The notes: generated from the sequence alone by a model not told the origin. A stretch of DNA of 64,000 bases from Hyalangium versicolor (GCF_020103695.1 NZ_JAHXBF010000002.1:434001-498000); one strand, 5' to 3'. Shown: positions 50,999 through 59,985, numbered from the stretch's first letter. Numbers and translations: made by a program.

Positions 50999-52564
50999 AT
51001 GCGTGTCTTGTCCTTCCCTCTTCCCCGTTTCCTTCGAGTCGTCCCGTCGTTGATCCTCGCGGGATGGATGGCGGGTTGTGGCCCGGATCTCAAGCCGGAT
51101 CCCGGGGAGCCTCCTGCCACCGACAACCCGGACACCCCGAACAACCCATCCACGGATCCGAACCTGACCCACGTGGACAACGGGGATGGCTCCTTCACCA
51201 CCACGGTGAATGCGACCCGCCAGGAAGCCTGGATTGGACTGGACCTGGATCAGCGCAGTGAGGCGAACGGCGCGGAGGACCAGAAGTGGGACCTGGCCTT
51301 CCAGCGCTTCCACATCCGCCTGCGCGGCGGTGCGCACGGCACGGGCTCCGTCGAGGTGGCGATCCTCTCGGGCGTGTCCTTCGACAAGGTGACCCAGGCG
51401 CCCGCAGCCGGCTACACCACCGACTCGGCGGCGGACAGCACCGCTTTCGAGGAGGGTGACGGCTGGTACATCTACAACCCCTCCAACCACAAGCTCACCG
51501 CGCGCGAGCTGATCTATGTCGTCCGGACGGACGCGGGCGCCTACTTCAAGGTGCAGCTCCTCGACTACTACGACTCGGCTGGGACTCCCGCGATGATCAA
51601 GCTGCGGTGGGGACCGGTGCAGCCGCCGTCCGCGGGCGAGCTGCAGGTGGATGCCTCGGACTCCAACGCGTGGGTGTACCTCCAGGTGGACCACGGCGTG
51701 GTGCAGGTGGCCACCCCCGAGAGCTCCAAGGACTGGGATGTGGCCGTGCGGCGCACGCAGTTCCGCACCAACGGTGGCTCCAGCGGGCCGGGGCTCGGTG
51801 GAGCGCGCATCGCGGAGCAGACCGACTTCACGGCCGTCCAACATGCGCCCACCGTGGGCTACGTGGCGGATACGGAGCAGCCCATCCAGGGACCTCCCAA
51901 CAGCGGGACGGCCTCGCTCAACGCCGTGCTGGGTGACTGGTACGACTACGACGTCAACACGCACGTCGTGTCGCCGAAGGCGCGCGTGTTCCTCGTGCGG
52001 ACCGCCAGCGGCGACTACGCGCGGCTGCAGATCACCTCGTACAGCTCGGGCAAGTACACGGTCCGGTTCACGTCCGTTCCCCGCCAGGTCGCCGTGGTGC
52101 AGCTCGCCGTGGACGCCTCCCTGGATACGCAACTCGTGGGCGTGAAGTTCGGTCGAGGCACGGCCGCCGCGATCACCGCGGAGACGGCGTCCTCGGATTG
52201 GGACATCGCCTTCCGGCGCACGTGGATCCAGACCAACAGCGGGACGAGCGGCACGGCCCACGCGGGCGCGCTGCTCACCCAGGCCACCTCGCTCGCGGAG
52301 GTGACCACGGCTGACGAGGGCACGTACGTCGAGGACCAGATGATGCCGGTGCCGGGTCCCTCGGGCTCGGAGGCCTCGGGCAACCCGGTCCTCAACGACT
52401 GGTACGACTACGACATCAACACGCACGTGGTGACGCCGAAGGCCTCCATCTTCCTGGTGAAGACGGTGGAGGGAGCCTTCGCCAAGGTGCGGATCGTCTC
52501 CTACGCGGACGGCCACTTCACTCTCGAGTACGCCTACACCGGGCCTGCCCGCACCTCCTTCTGA
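50999..52564 (+). CDS. hmuY: HmuY-family lipoprotein with three tandem domains
   Basis: Haem-binding surface lipoprotein, 521 aa. Signal ends GWMAGC (lipobox). Three repeats of about 150 residues are marked by WDLAFQRF (Trp97), WDVAVRRT (Trp246) and WDIAFRRT (Trp401), each followed by an RxGG/NGGS turn and later by WYIYN or WYDYD with a hydrophobic strand. HmuY of Porphyromonas is a single domain, so this is a triplicated form. ATG 50999 has GGAG seven bases upstream; ATG 50987 is alternative. It lies between the TonB receptor and HmuS with short gaps. Confidence 0.9.
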   Translation: MRVLSFPLPRFLRVVPSLILAGWMAGCGPDLKPDPGEPPATDNPDTPNNPSTDPNLTHVDNGDGSFTTTVNATRQEAWIGLDLDQRSEANGAEDQKWDLAFQRFHIRLRGGAHGTGSVEVAILSGVSFDKVTQAPAAGYTTDSAADSTAFEEGDGWYIYNPSNHKLTARELIYVVRTDAGAYFKVQLLDYYDSAGTPAMIKLRWGPVQPPSAGELQVDASDSNAWVYLQVDHGVVQVATPESSKDWDVAVRRTQFRTNGGSSGPGLGGARIAEQTDFTAVQHAPTVGYVADTEQPIQGPPNSGTASLNAVLGDWYDYDVNTHVVSPKARVFLVRTASGDYARLQITSYSSGKYTVRFTSVPRQVAVVQLAVDASLDTQLVGVKFGRGTAAAITAETASSDWDIAFRRTWIQTNSGTSGTAHAGALLTQATSLAEVTTADEGTYVEDQMMPVPGPSGSEASGNPVLNDWYDYDINTHVVTPKASIFLVKTVEGAFAKVRIVSYADGHFTLEYAYTGPARTSF

Positions 52565-52588
52565 CAGACGTCGGCTTCCAGGTGTCCC

Positions 52589-53677
52589 ATGTCCATCCTT
52601 CCCTTCCCGAACAGCAGCTCGGAGCCCACGCCGCTTCGCCCACCTCGGCCCGCTCCGGGCCCGGTCGCGGTGGGGACACGGGCCGGTGACACCTCGGAAG
52701 CGTCTGGCGTCAGCGAGGCCGAGCTGCTCGCCCTCCATGTGGGGGAGAGCTGCGTCCGGCTCGAGAACCGCTTCGATGAGCTCCTGCCCCTGCTGAAGTC
52801 GCTGGGGCCTGTGGTGGCGCTCACGCGCAATGCGTTCGCCGTCCACGAGAAGCGAGGCGTCTACCGGCACCTGGAAGCCCAGGGCAGCGAGGCCCGATTC
52901 CTGGGAGAGGAGTTCGAGCTGCGCCTGTTCCTCTCGCACTGGCGCCACGCCTTCGCATTCCAGGAGGGTGAATCGAAGTACGGCCGGCGGAGTCTCCAGT
53001 TCTTCGACGAGGCCGGAGCTGCCATCCATCGGATCGTCCTCGAGGAAGGCAGCAACATCGCTGCGTTCGAGAGGCTGGTGGCGGAGTTCGCCAGCGGCGA
53101 ACAGTCTCCACGGCTCGGGCTGTCTCCGCGAGGACTGGCTGCCACGCCGCTCCCGGACATCGCCGTGGACGTGCAGGGGCTGCGCAGGGCCTGGCTGGCG
53201 CTCAGGGACACCCAGGCCTTTCACTGGATGCTCCGGCGCTTCGAGGTCACCCGGGTGCAGGCGCTGCGGCTCGTCGGCTCGGATCTGGCACGGGCGGTGG
53301 ATCCCAGCGCGCTGCTCTGGACGCTCGAAAGGGCTCGGGACCGGGGCATCTCCCTGCGGATCTCCGTGGGGAACCGCGGCTCCATCCAGAGCCACTTGGG
53401 ACATGTGCAGACGGTTCGCTCGATGGGAGCCTGGCTGAGCGTGCAGGATCCGGGCTTCAAGCTGCACGTGCGTACGGACCCCATTGCCTCCGCGTGGGTG
53501 GTCCGCAAGCCCACGGTGGATGGCGTCGTCACCTCCGTGGAGTTGTTCGACGCGGAGGGAGAGCCCCTCGCGTTGCTGTCAGGCAACCGGAAGTCGGGGC
53601 AGCCGGAACTCTCCTCCTGGCGCGCACTGACGGAGGAGCTGGCTCGCAAGCTCGCGCTTCCCGAAGAACTCCCGTGA
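52589..53677 (+). CDS. hmuS: Haem-handling protein, HemS/HmuS family
   Basis: Cytoplasmic haem-binding and possibly haem-degrading protein, 362 aa, the usual length, with two repeats. N-terminal repeat: RNAFAVHEKRGVYRHLEAQG and HWRHAFAFQEGESKYGRRSL; C-terminal repeat: FEVTRVQALRLVG, VGNRGSIQSHLGHVQTV, VQDPGFKLHVRTDPIASAWV and SVELFDAEGEPLALLSGNRK, all close to HemS/HmuS motifs. Last gene of the haem operon. The inner-membrane transporter (HmuTUV) normally found beside it is not in the window. Confidence 0.93.
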   Translation: MSILPFPNSSSEPTPLRPPRPAPGPVAVGTRAGDTSEASGVSEAELLALHVGESCVRLENRFDELLPLLKSLGPVVALTRNAFAVHEKRGVYRHLEAQGSEARFLGEEFELRLFLSHWRHAFAFQEGESKYGRRSLQFFDEAGAAIHRIVLEEGSNIAAFERLVAEFASGEQSPRLGLSPRGLAATPLPDIAVDVQGLRRAWLALRDTQAFHWMLRRFEVTRVQALRLVGSDLARAVDPSALLWTLERARDRGISLRISVGNRGSIQSHLGHVQTVRSMGAWLSVQDPGFKLHVRTDPIASAWVVRKPTVDGVVTSVELFDAEGEPLALLSGNRKSGQPELSSWRALTEELARKLALPEELP

Positions 53678-53755
53678 GGCGCCAGCACATGGTGAAGGAC
53701 AGGCGGTGCGCCTGAGTGTACAGGGGCAACGCTGAATGTCCTGCCTGGAGAAGAC

Positions 53756-54175
53756 ATGCGACGTCTCGCGCTTCTGTCGCTCTGCCTCACTCTTTCCGGT
53801 TGCTCCCTCTTCCATCCGCGACCGCCGCATGCTCCGCCAGAGGAAGCCTCGCAGTATCGATTCCCCGCGACATTCCCGGAGCAAGACCGGCAGTCCGTAT
53901 CAGGTGCCGCCGCAGCCGCCATCACTCTCGCCATGGAAGACTTCCTTCCACGGTGGATGAAGCCACCCCGTGACGCCAGTCCAACGGAGGTATGTGCCAC
54001 GCAACGAGAGTCCTATGACGTCATGGCGGCCCCCATCTCCGAAGGCGTCATGCTCGTCAGCTTCTCCGTCAGAGAGGATGCTTGCCGCAACCTGGAGGGG
54101 CCACCCATCGCGGACATCCCCACGGTCTATGCCATCGACACCCGCAGGTGGCTCATCCTCTCCATCCAGAAGTAG
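53756..54175 (+). CDS. Small lipoprotein of unknown function
   Basis: A 139-aa envelope lipoprotein (signal MRRLALLSLCLTLSGC). The mature part has SGAAAAAITLAMEDFLPRWM and a Cys-containing middle (EVCATQRESYDVM), and ends in a hydrophobic strand (TVYAIDTRRWLILSIQK). ATG 53756. No homologous family is recognised. A perfect terminator follows directly. Confidence 0.82.
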   Translation: MRRLALLSLCLTLSGCSLFHPRPPHAPPEEASQYRFPATFPEQDRQSVSGAAAAAITLAMEDFLPRWMKPPRDASPTEVCATQRESYDVMAAPISEGVMLVSFSVREDACRNLEGPPIADIPTVYAIDTRRWLILSIQK

Positions 54176-54199
54176 GCCACCTCTCGGTAGAGGTGGCCT
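54174..54199. terminator. Bidirectional terminator
   Basis: An 11-base-pair perfect stem, AGGCCACCTCT (54174-54184) with AGAGGTGGCCT (54189-54199), and a four-base loop. It overlaps the last base of the lipoprotein stop codon and lies seven bases from the ptsI stop. Confidence 0.75.
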
Positions 54200-54205
54200 C
54201 GCCAC

Positions 54206-55972
54206 TCAGGGCTCCGCGGAGATGAAGCGCCGCTCCATCTCGGTGCGAATGTAGCGCTCGATCTCCTCCGCCGTGGTCAGCTCCATGGCGGCGTTGAGCA
54301 GCGTCTGCGCCTCCGCGCGGCTGGAGTTGCGCAGGATGTTCTTCACCACCGGAATCTGTCCCGACGTCATCGACAGCTCGTCAAAGCCCAGCGCCAGCAG
54401 TACCAGCGCGTAGATGGGATCTCCCCCCATCTCGCCGCACATGGACACTGAGATACCCGCCGCCTTCGCCGCGCCAACGATGTTCTGGATGGACCGCAGC
54501 ACCGACAGGTGCAGCGGCTTGTAGAGGTAAGCCACCTCCCGGTTCTGGCGGTCGATCGCCAGCGTGTACTGGATGAGATCGTTCGTCCCCACCGAGAAGA
54601 AGTCCGCCTCCTGCGCGAGCCGGTCCGCGATCAACGCAGCGCTGGGCGTCTCCACCATGATGCCCACGGGGAACCGCTTGCCCAACGGTACACCCGCGCG
54701 GCTCAGCTCCGTGCGGCAGTGCTCCAACTCCGCCCGAGCCTCCCGCAGCTCGCTCATCCCACAGATGAGCGGGAACATCAGCCTCAAGTTGCCGTGCGCA
54801 CTGGCTCGCAGCAGGGCTCGCAACTGAGCCCGGAACAGCTCCCGGTTGGCCAGGCAGTAGCGGATCGCTCGCAGGCCCATCGCGGGGTTGGGTTCCTTCT
54901 CGTGCTTCACCTTGCTGGGCACCTTGTCCCCGCCCAGATCCAATGTGCGGATCGTCACCGGCCGCCCGCCCATCGCCTCCAGCACCTGCTTGTAGGCCCG
55001 GTAGTGCTCCTCCTCCGAGGGCACCGTCTTCCGGTCCAGGAACATGAACTCCGTGCGGTACAGGCCGATGCCCTCCGCCCCATGCGCTAGCAGCGAGGGG
55101 ATCTCCTCCAGGAACTCCATGTTCCCGTAGAGCCGGATGCGGAAGCCGTCCACGCTCGTCGCCGGCAGATCCTTCGTGCGCAGCGCCAGCTGCTCGCTGG
55201 CCTGCTGCACCCGCTGCGCCTCTCGGAACAGCGCCAGCTGATCCGGCGTGGGGTTCACCAGGATGACGCCGCTCGAGCCATCCAGCGCCACCAGGTCTCC
55301 CGGGGAAATCTGCTCGCTGGCCTTGCCCGCTCCCACCACCGCCGGCGTCTCGCGGGCCCGGGCGACGATGGCCGTGTGGCTCGTCTGCCCGCCCAGGTCG
55401 GTGATGAAGCCCGCCACCCGCCCGCTGCGCGCCATCATCGCCGCGTCCGCCGGTGACAAGTCGTGCGCCACGACGACGGCCTCGGCGGGGATCTCCACCT
55501 CCTCGTCCACCACCTGGCCCATCAGGTTGCGGACCACCCGGTCCGCCACATAGTCCACGTCCGAGCGGCGCTCGCGGAAGTACTCATCCGGGATGTTGTC
55601 GAACAGGTGCTTGAGCTTGCGCGCCACCCGCCGCACCGCCCACTCGGCGTTGATGCGGTCCTCGACGATGAGCTTGTCCACCTCGTCCACGAGCATCGGA
55701 TCGTGGAGCATCAACCGGTGGGCCTCCAGGATGAGCGCGTGGTCATGCCCCTCCGTCCGGGTGATCTGCTCCTTGAGCTCGGCCAGCTGCCGGTCCGACA
55801 GGTCCAACGCGGTGCGCATCCGCATGCGCTCGGGCTCCACCTCCGCCTCAGCCAGCCGCAGCTTGGGCGTGCGCACCCTCTTGCGGTCCAGAATGAAGGC
55901 GTGCCCGACCCCGACGCCGGGCGAAGCGCCGATGCCTTTCAGGTTCAGGGTAGGGGTGCCTGGCGTGCTCAC
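54206..55972 (-). CDS. ptsI: PTS enzyme I (phosphoenolpyruvate-protein phosphotransferase)
   Basis: Takes phosphate from PEP and gives it to HPr. 588 aa starting MSTPGTPTLNLKGIGASPGV. The phospho-His is His199 in LGGQTSHTAIVARA; the C-terminal PEP-binding barrel has GIGLYRTEFMFLDR, PVTIRTLDLGGDK, and GTNDLIQYTLAIDR, with GEMGGDP near the end carrying the usual Cys as CGEMGGDP. Last gene of the operon; 38 bases after ptsH. Confidence 0.97.
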   Translation of the reverse strand: MSTPGTPTLNLKGIGASPGVGVGHAFILDRKRVRTPKLRLAEAEVEPERMRMRTALDLSDRQLAELKEQITRTEGHDHALILEAHRLMLHDPMLVDEVDKLIVEDRINAEWAVRRVARKLKHLFDNIPDEYFRERRSDVDYVADRVVRNLMGQVVDEEVEIPAEAVVVAHDLSPADAAMMARSGRVAGFITDLGGQTSHTAIVARARETPAVVGAGKASEQISPGDLVALDGSSGVILVNPTPDQLALFREAQRVQQASEQLALRTKDLPATSVDGFRIRLYGNMEFLEEIPSLLAHGAEGIGLYRTEFMFLDRKTVPSEEEHYRAYKQVLEAMGGRPVTIRTLDLGGDKVPSKVKHEKEPNPAMGLRAIRYCLANRELFRAQLRALLRASAHGNLRLMFPLICGMSELREARAELEHCRTELSRAGVPLGKRFPVGIMVETPSAALIADRLAQEADFFSVGTNDLIQYTLAIDRQNREVAYLYKPLHLSVLRSIQNIVGAAKAAGISVSMCGEMGGDPIYALVLLALGFDELSMTSGQIPVVKNILRNSSRAEAQTLLNAAMELTTAEEIERYIRTEMERRFISAEP

Positions 55973-56010
55973 GGTCTCTCGCTCACCTGGGTGGGAACAT
56001 ACCTCTCAGT

Positions 56011-56289
56011 CTACTGGCCCTCTCCAAAACGGTCGTTGATCAGCTTGACGATCTCCGCCAGGCAGGTCTCCGCGTCTTCCCCCTTGCAAATGAGCTTCAC
56101 CTTCGAGCCCTGCCCCGCCGCCAGCATGAGCACGCCCATGATGGACTTGGCATTGGCCTTCTGCCCCTGGTGCTCGATGGTCGTTTCGCACTTGTAGCGG
56201 TTGGCCACCTTGACCAGCTGCGCGGCCGCCCGGGCATGCAGGCCCAGTGCGTTGATGATCTCGTACGTGCCTTCAGCGACGTTAGCCAT
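56011..56289 (-). CDS. ptsH: HPr, phosphocarrier protein
   Basis: A 92-aa small phosphocarrier. The phosphorylation site is His18 in ALGLHARAAAQL (usual His15) and a Ser49 is in NAKSIMGVLML, the position that HPr kinase phosphorylates in many bacteria. ATG 56289 has GGAG seven bases upstream. It sits between the PTS transporter genes and ptsI. Confidence 0.96.
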   Translation of the reverse strand: MANVAEGTYEIINALGLHARAAAQLVKVANRYKCETTIEHQGQKANAKSIMGVLMLAAGQGSKVKLICKGEDAETCLAEIVKLINDRFGEGQ

Positions 56290-56314
56290 GTGCGGCTCCA
56301 CTCCCCCTCTTCAT

Positions 56315-57085
56315 CTAGAGAAAGGCTCCCGCCGCGCACGCCAACCCCGCGGCAAGGTACAGCACGACGTAATTGGGTACCCGCTGTTGAACGAGCACGT
56401 AGGACACCACCCCCAACGCCAGACAGCCAGCCACCAGCCAGGGCGCATGGTCTCCCCCAGCCGTCCTCCCCAGATCCACCGCGAGCCAGGCAGCCAGGCC
56501 CCCGGCGCTCGCCGCCGCCACCGAGCGCAACCGAGCCCCTCTCGAGGGCAGGTTGGCCCGAGCCACCGCCTCCACCAGCCTGTCACCAAGCGCCAGGCCC
56601 AACATATAAAAGCGGGCACGCAGGTAGAGGTGGACCAGGTTGTAGAGGAACAGGAACAGCAACGCGGCCCAGGCGTGCAGCACCGGCACCAGAGCGGCGC
56701 ACACCGCGCCCACCGCCGGCTTGAGCGAAAGCCAGAAGAACCCATCCCCCAGCGCCGCCAGCGGGCCCATGAGCGCCGTCTTGAAGGCCACGACTTTATC
56801 GGGCGTCTCCTCGCCCCGGGCGATGCGCTGCTCGTGGTTGAGCACCCCACCGACGATGGCCGCCGCCACGTACGGGTGGCTGTTGAAGAAGACGAGGTGG
56901 CGCTGCACCGCCGCCTCCTGCTCCTTCTTGTCGGGGTAGAGCTGCTCCAGCGCCGGGAAGAGGCTGTAGACCAGCCCCAGGTTCTGCATCCCCTTCGGGT
57001 TCCACGAGGCCTGCAGCGCCAGCGAGCGCAGGAACACGCGCAGCAGCACGGCCCGGCTCAGGGTGGGGGCAGGAGCGGTGCTCAC
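56315..57085 (-). CDS. PTS mannose-family IID component
   Basis: A 256-aa inner-membrane subunit. The family opening LLRVFLRSLALQASWNPKGM and NLGLVYSLFPAL, then FFNSHPYVAAAIVGGVL with HEQRIARGE, mark EIID-Man. A GTG at 57085 overlaps the stop of the IIC gene (GTGA). C-terminal part has several membrane segments. 25 bases before ptsH. Confidence 0.92.
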   Translation of the reverse strand: MSTAPAPTLSRAVLLRVFLRSLALQASWNPKGMQNLGLVYSLFPALEQLYPDKKEQEAAVQRHLVFFNSHPYVAAAIVGGVLNHEQRIARGEETPDKVVAFKTALMGPLAALGDGFFWLSLKPAVGAVCAALVPVLHAWAALLFLFLYNLVHLYLRARFYMLGLALGDRLVEAVARANLPSRGARLRSVAAASAGGLAAWLAVDLGRTAGGDHAPWLVAGCLALGVVSYVLVQQRVPNYVVLYLAAGLACAAGAFL

Positions 57086-57798
57086 CGGCGCTCCTGCAGG
57101 ATGAAGAAGATGACCACCAGGGTGACCACCGTGGCCCCCAGCCCCGCGTACAGGGGCGCGCGCTTGGCGTGGCTGCCCTGCGCCGCCAACGCCGCCGCCA
57201 CCGAGGCCATGGCCGGAAACGCCCACGCCAGCCCGCGCAGCAGATCCAACGGCAGCCGCTCCACCAGCGGCCCGATGAAGAAGCCCAGCAGCGCGCACGC
57301 CGACGTGAGCACCCCATAGACGCCGAAGTGCGGCCACATGCCCCACAGGTTCTGCCGCACCGCTCGCGAGAGGTTGCCCGCCTCGGCCGAGGCCAGCGCC
57401 ACGCGGGCCAACCGCGCCATGTACCCCTCGAGCAGCCGATCCACGAGCCGCCCGGCCCTTCCCAGCGCGATGAAGAGCAGCACGGAGATGGCCCAGAGCG
57501 CCTGAGTGGAGCCCGAGCCCGTGGCCGCCGCCATGGTGGCCGCCGCCGCCGCCGTACCCGTGGCGGACACGGTGTCATTCTCCGGCAGCGAGGCGCCCAG
57601 GTTGGCGGTGCCCAGGTAGAACAGCTCCAGCAGCATGCCCACGTAGACGCCAGCGCTCACGTCCCCGAGCAGCGCGCCCATGACGGTGGAGGACACCAGC
57701 GGCCGCGAGAGCATGGCCTGGAGGAACGCCTTGCGCTCCACCGCGACCACGCCGCCCCAGAGCCCCGCGAGCAGCACCTGGGTCCAGACCACGCTCAC
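57082..57798 (-). CDS. PTS mannose-family IIC component
   Basis: A 238-aa polytopic subunit with several membrane helices (TQVLLAGLWGGVVAVERKAF opening; VYVGMLLELFYLGTANLGAS; SVLLFIALGRAGRLVD). A GTG at 57798 starts four bases after the IIB stop. The IIC-IID pair forms the membrane pore and usually accepts mannose, N-acetylglucosamine, sorbose, galactosamine or related sugars; specificity cannot be read. Confidence 0.92.
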   Translation of the reverse strand: MSVVWTQVLLAGLWGGVVAVERKAFLQAMLSRPLVSSTVMGALLGDVSAGVYVGMLLELFYLGTANLGASLPENDTVSATGTAAAAATMAAATGSGSTQALWAISVLLFIALGRAGRLVDRLLEGYMARLARVALASAEAGNLSRAVRQNLWGMWPHFGVYGVLTSACALLGFFIGPLVERLPLDLLRGLAWAFPAMASVAAALAAQGSHAKRAPLYAGLGATVVTLVVIFFILQERR

Positions 57799-57802
57799 GG
57801 GT

Positions 57803-58288
57803 TCACCCGCCCTTTGCCCAGCGCTCGGTCAGCTCTCCCAGTTCCACGGACTTCTCGGAGGGCACCGCCCGTGCCTCCACGCGCACGCCCTTCTCCGCCA
57901 GCCCCTGGAGCGCCTGCACCTCCGCCTCCGCCAGGAAGACGGACGGAGACACCTGCCGGCGCCCGGTTCCGAAGTGCACGTTGCCCAGGTTCAAATGATC
58001 CATGGCCAGCCCGTGCGCGAAGGCGAACGGCACGGCCACCACATCCCTCAGCAGCACCAGCGTGCGGACCCCGTCCTTCGTCAGCGCGGCGAAGTCCACC
58101 TGCGCCAACGGGAGGATCTGCACTTCAATGGCGCTCTGCACCGCCAACGCCATGGCGGCGCGGATGAGCGGACTGGAGGCGGCTTCGTCATCGGCCACGA
58201 CAACGCGCTGCACCTTCAGGTGCGGCAGCCAGGCCTCGACGACCTGTCCATGGATGAGGCGGTTGTCGACCCGGACCAGGGTGATCAC
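57803..58288 (-). CDS. PTS mannose-family IIB component
   Basis: A 161-aa cytoplasmic phosphotransferase subunit with phospho-His at position 13 in VRVDNRLIHGQVVEAW. It continues RVVVADDEAASSPLIRAAM and ends in LTERWAKGG. GTG start. 33 bases after the IIA stop and four before IIC. Confidence 0.93.
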   Translation of the reverse strand: MITLVRVDNRLIHGQVVEAWLPHLKVQRVVVADDEAASSPLIRAAMALAVQSAIEVQILPLAQVDFAALTKDGVRTLVLLRDVVAVPFAFAHGLAMDHLNLGNVHFGTGRRQVSPSVFLAEAEVQALQGLAEKGVRVEARAVPSEKSVELGELTERWAKGG

Positions 58289-58321
58289 GGTTGTCTCGAA
58301 TCGCCTAGCGGCGCTCTGGCG

Positions 58322-58744
58322 TCAAGTTCGCGGCGATTGTTGCGCCTCGCGAAGCAGAGCAGAGGCACATGTGATGTTGCGCTGACCATAGGAGGCCAGC
58401 AGGGAGGCCATCTCCGGCAGCGGCAGCTGCTCGCCGCGCAGCGAGTTGGCCTTGAGAATCATCGGGAGGTTGACGCCAGCAAGCACCTCGAGGTTTCCCC
58501 GCTGACACATCATCAGGGACTCCTTGCAAGGGGTACCTCCGAAGAGGTCGGCCATGACGATGACACCTTCCCCGTCATCGACCTTGGCCACCGCCTGCTT
58601 CATCTTCGCCCGCAGGTCCTCGACGGACGTGCCTGGCTCGATGTTACACGTGGCCACAGAGGGCAACTTGCCCACAATCTGCTCGGCGGTGGCAACCAGT
58701 TCTTCTGCCAGACGCCCGTGAGATGCGACGACGAGGCCGACCAT
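58322..58744 (-). CDS. PTS mannose-family IIA component
   Basis: A 140-aa cytoplasmic subunit with phospho-His9 in LVVASHGRLAEEL, then a second conserved region GVIVMADLFGGTPCKESL. ATG 58744 has GGAG about six bases upstream, whereas GTG 58750 would leave no spacing. First gene of the six-gene operon. Confidence 0.94.
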   Translation of the reverse strand: MVGLVVASHGRLAEELVATAEQIVGKLPSVATCNIEPGTSVEDLRAKMKQAVAKVDDGEGVIVMADLFGGTPCKESLMMCQRGNLEVLAGVNLPMILKANSLRGEQLPLPEMASLLASYGQRNITCASALLREAQQSPRT

Positions 58745-58773
58745 ATTCACTCCTCACCACCCCCCGGGCTTGC

Positions 58774-58802
58774 GGTCTACGCCTGATTTCTACGACGTGC
58801 AA
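58774..58802 (-). promoter_or_regulatory. Candidate promoter of the PTS operon
   Basis: Minus-strand TTGCAC (58802-58797), 17-base spacer, TAGACC (58779-58774); transcription would begin about 23 bases before the IIA start codon. Confidence 0.38.
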
Positions 58803-59009
58803 CCCCGGTGAAAGGTTCCGCGTCCCGCTACTAGCTTCGCCCTACCCTCTTGTCTCGAAAGGTAAGACCGACCCCGGCTGCGCGCCCATGATTCCTCGGC
58901 CGGTGAGAAAGGCGCCGTCGCCCACCGGACGGGGGAGCATGACTTCAGCTTCCCACATTCGATAGATGCCGGGACATGACTAAAGATGCTGCGCGTGGGC
59001 AATTTTCCG

Positions 59010-59037
59010 GCCCGCACGCGGCGTCTGGCCGGCGGGC
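59010..59037 (-). terminator. Possible terminator after the NAD-kinase-like gene
   Basis: GCCCGC (59010-59015) and GCGGGC (59032-59037) form a GC-rich stem with a 16-base loop, 20 bases downstream of the minus-strand stop. Confidence 0.35.
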
Positions 59038-59057
59038 AGGCAGCCGGACGGTGTACC

Positions 59058-59978
59058 TCAGGACACCACGAGTCGGGCCCGTTGCGCGGCCGGAGAGACG
59101 TGGACGGTAGCGCCCGCGTTGAAGGCCAGGAAGTCCTCCTCCACCCCATCGCTGAAGATGACGCCTCCCGAGGGCATGCGGGACTCGACCATCAGCTCAC
59201 AGTCGGGAGTGACAAAGCCGCTGATCAGGCTGGCCGAGGAGTGGCGGCTAACGAAGGGCTCACGCACCACGAAGGCCAGCCGGGGGTCCTCCCAGCCCAT
59301 CCGCCAGGTCTTCCCTGGCACGCCGCCGGTGGTGGAGGTGAGCCCCTGGGCCAGGGTGAAGACCGAGGAGAGCCAGCCGCTGGAGCCCGCGCCGGTGGAG
59401 ACGATGATGCCGCTGGAGGACTGGGGTTCGGCCACCCTGTCGTAGCGCAGGGTGTAACGGGCGGAGACGTGGGTGCGTGCCCCCAGGAAGAGGTCATTGA
59501 AGGCGAGAAGGCGCTGTCCGTCCTCCAACCGGGCCTGGGCCAGTGTCACCTCGCGCATCCGGGCGTGGCCCTCCAGCGTCCGCCGCACCGCCCCGCGCGC
59601 CTCGTCCACGCCGAAGGGCAGCAGCACGCCGTCGAAGCGGCTGGGATCCGGGTTGATGCCCACCAGCGGCTGGCGGTCCACGTACTTGGCCACGTTGGCC
59701 ACCAACCCGTCCTGCCCCACTGCCACCACGAGCTCCTTGCCGGAGAAGAGGAAGGTAGGGACCAGCGAGCGATCCACCTGCTGCACCGGCAACCCGAACG
59801 ACAGGGCGCCATGGAGCCCGTCCAGCGCCCGCCGGTAGGTGTCGTCCTCCCGGGCGTAGTCCTCGAAGTCCTGCCCGGCGTGCTCCAGGTAGAAGCGCGC
59901 CTGGGCTCGGGTGTTCAGCCGCTCGACCAGTTCCGCCAGCCGCGTCTTCCGCGTGACGAGGACGATCTTCTCGTACAT
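59058..59978 (-). CDS. NAD-kinase-like protein with a GQDG motif
   Basis: A 306-aa cytoplasmic protein of the NAD kinase fold. The nucleotide-binding motif GGDG reads GQDG (88-91, Asp90 kept), followed by LVANVAKYV; FNDLFLGARTHVSARY resembles the NE/D motif and GIIVSTGAGSSGWLSS the conserved Gly/Thr-rich loop of NAD kinases. Its start lies seven bases after the SPFH gene stop, so they form an operon. The second Gly to Gln change and other divergence mean that NADP synthesis is not certain; a housekeeping nadK may exist elsewhere. Confidence 0.82.
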   Translation of the reverse strand: MYEKIVLVTRKTRLAELVERLNTRAQARFYLEHAGQDFEDYAREDDTYRRALDGLHGALSFGLPVQQVDRSLVPTFLFSGKELVVAVGQDGLVANVAKYVDRQPLVGINPDPSRFDGVLLPFGVDEARGAVRRTLEGHARMREVTLAQARLEDGQRLLAFNDLFLGARTHVSARYTLRYDRVAEPQSSSGIIVSTGAGSSGWLSSVFTLAQGLTSTTGGVPGKTWRMGWEDPRLAFVVREPFVSRHSSASLISGFVTPDCELMVESRMPSGGVIFSDGVEEDFLAFNAGATVHVSPAAQRARLVVS

Positions 59979-59985
59979 GGCGTCC

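Larger units (their letters stand above)
58745..59057. other. Intergenic region upstream of the PTS operon
   Basis: 313 bases without a gene. It contains a candidate PTS promoter (58774-58802) and a GC-rich hairpin at 59010-59037 (GCCCGC with GCGGGC) that could end transcription of the NAD-kinase-like gene. Nothing else was recognised. Confidence 0.5.

Noticed and set aside
48716..53467. A 1583-codon open frame on the minus strand
   Set aside because: It lies opposite the TonB receptor, HmuY and HmuS genes, all with clear domains. It is an Arg/His/Leu-rich shadow of high-GC coding sequence.
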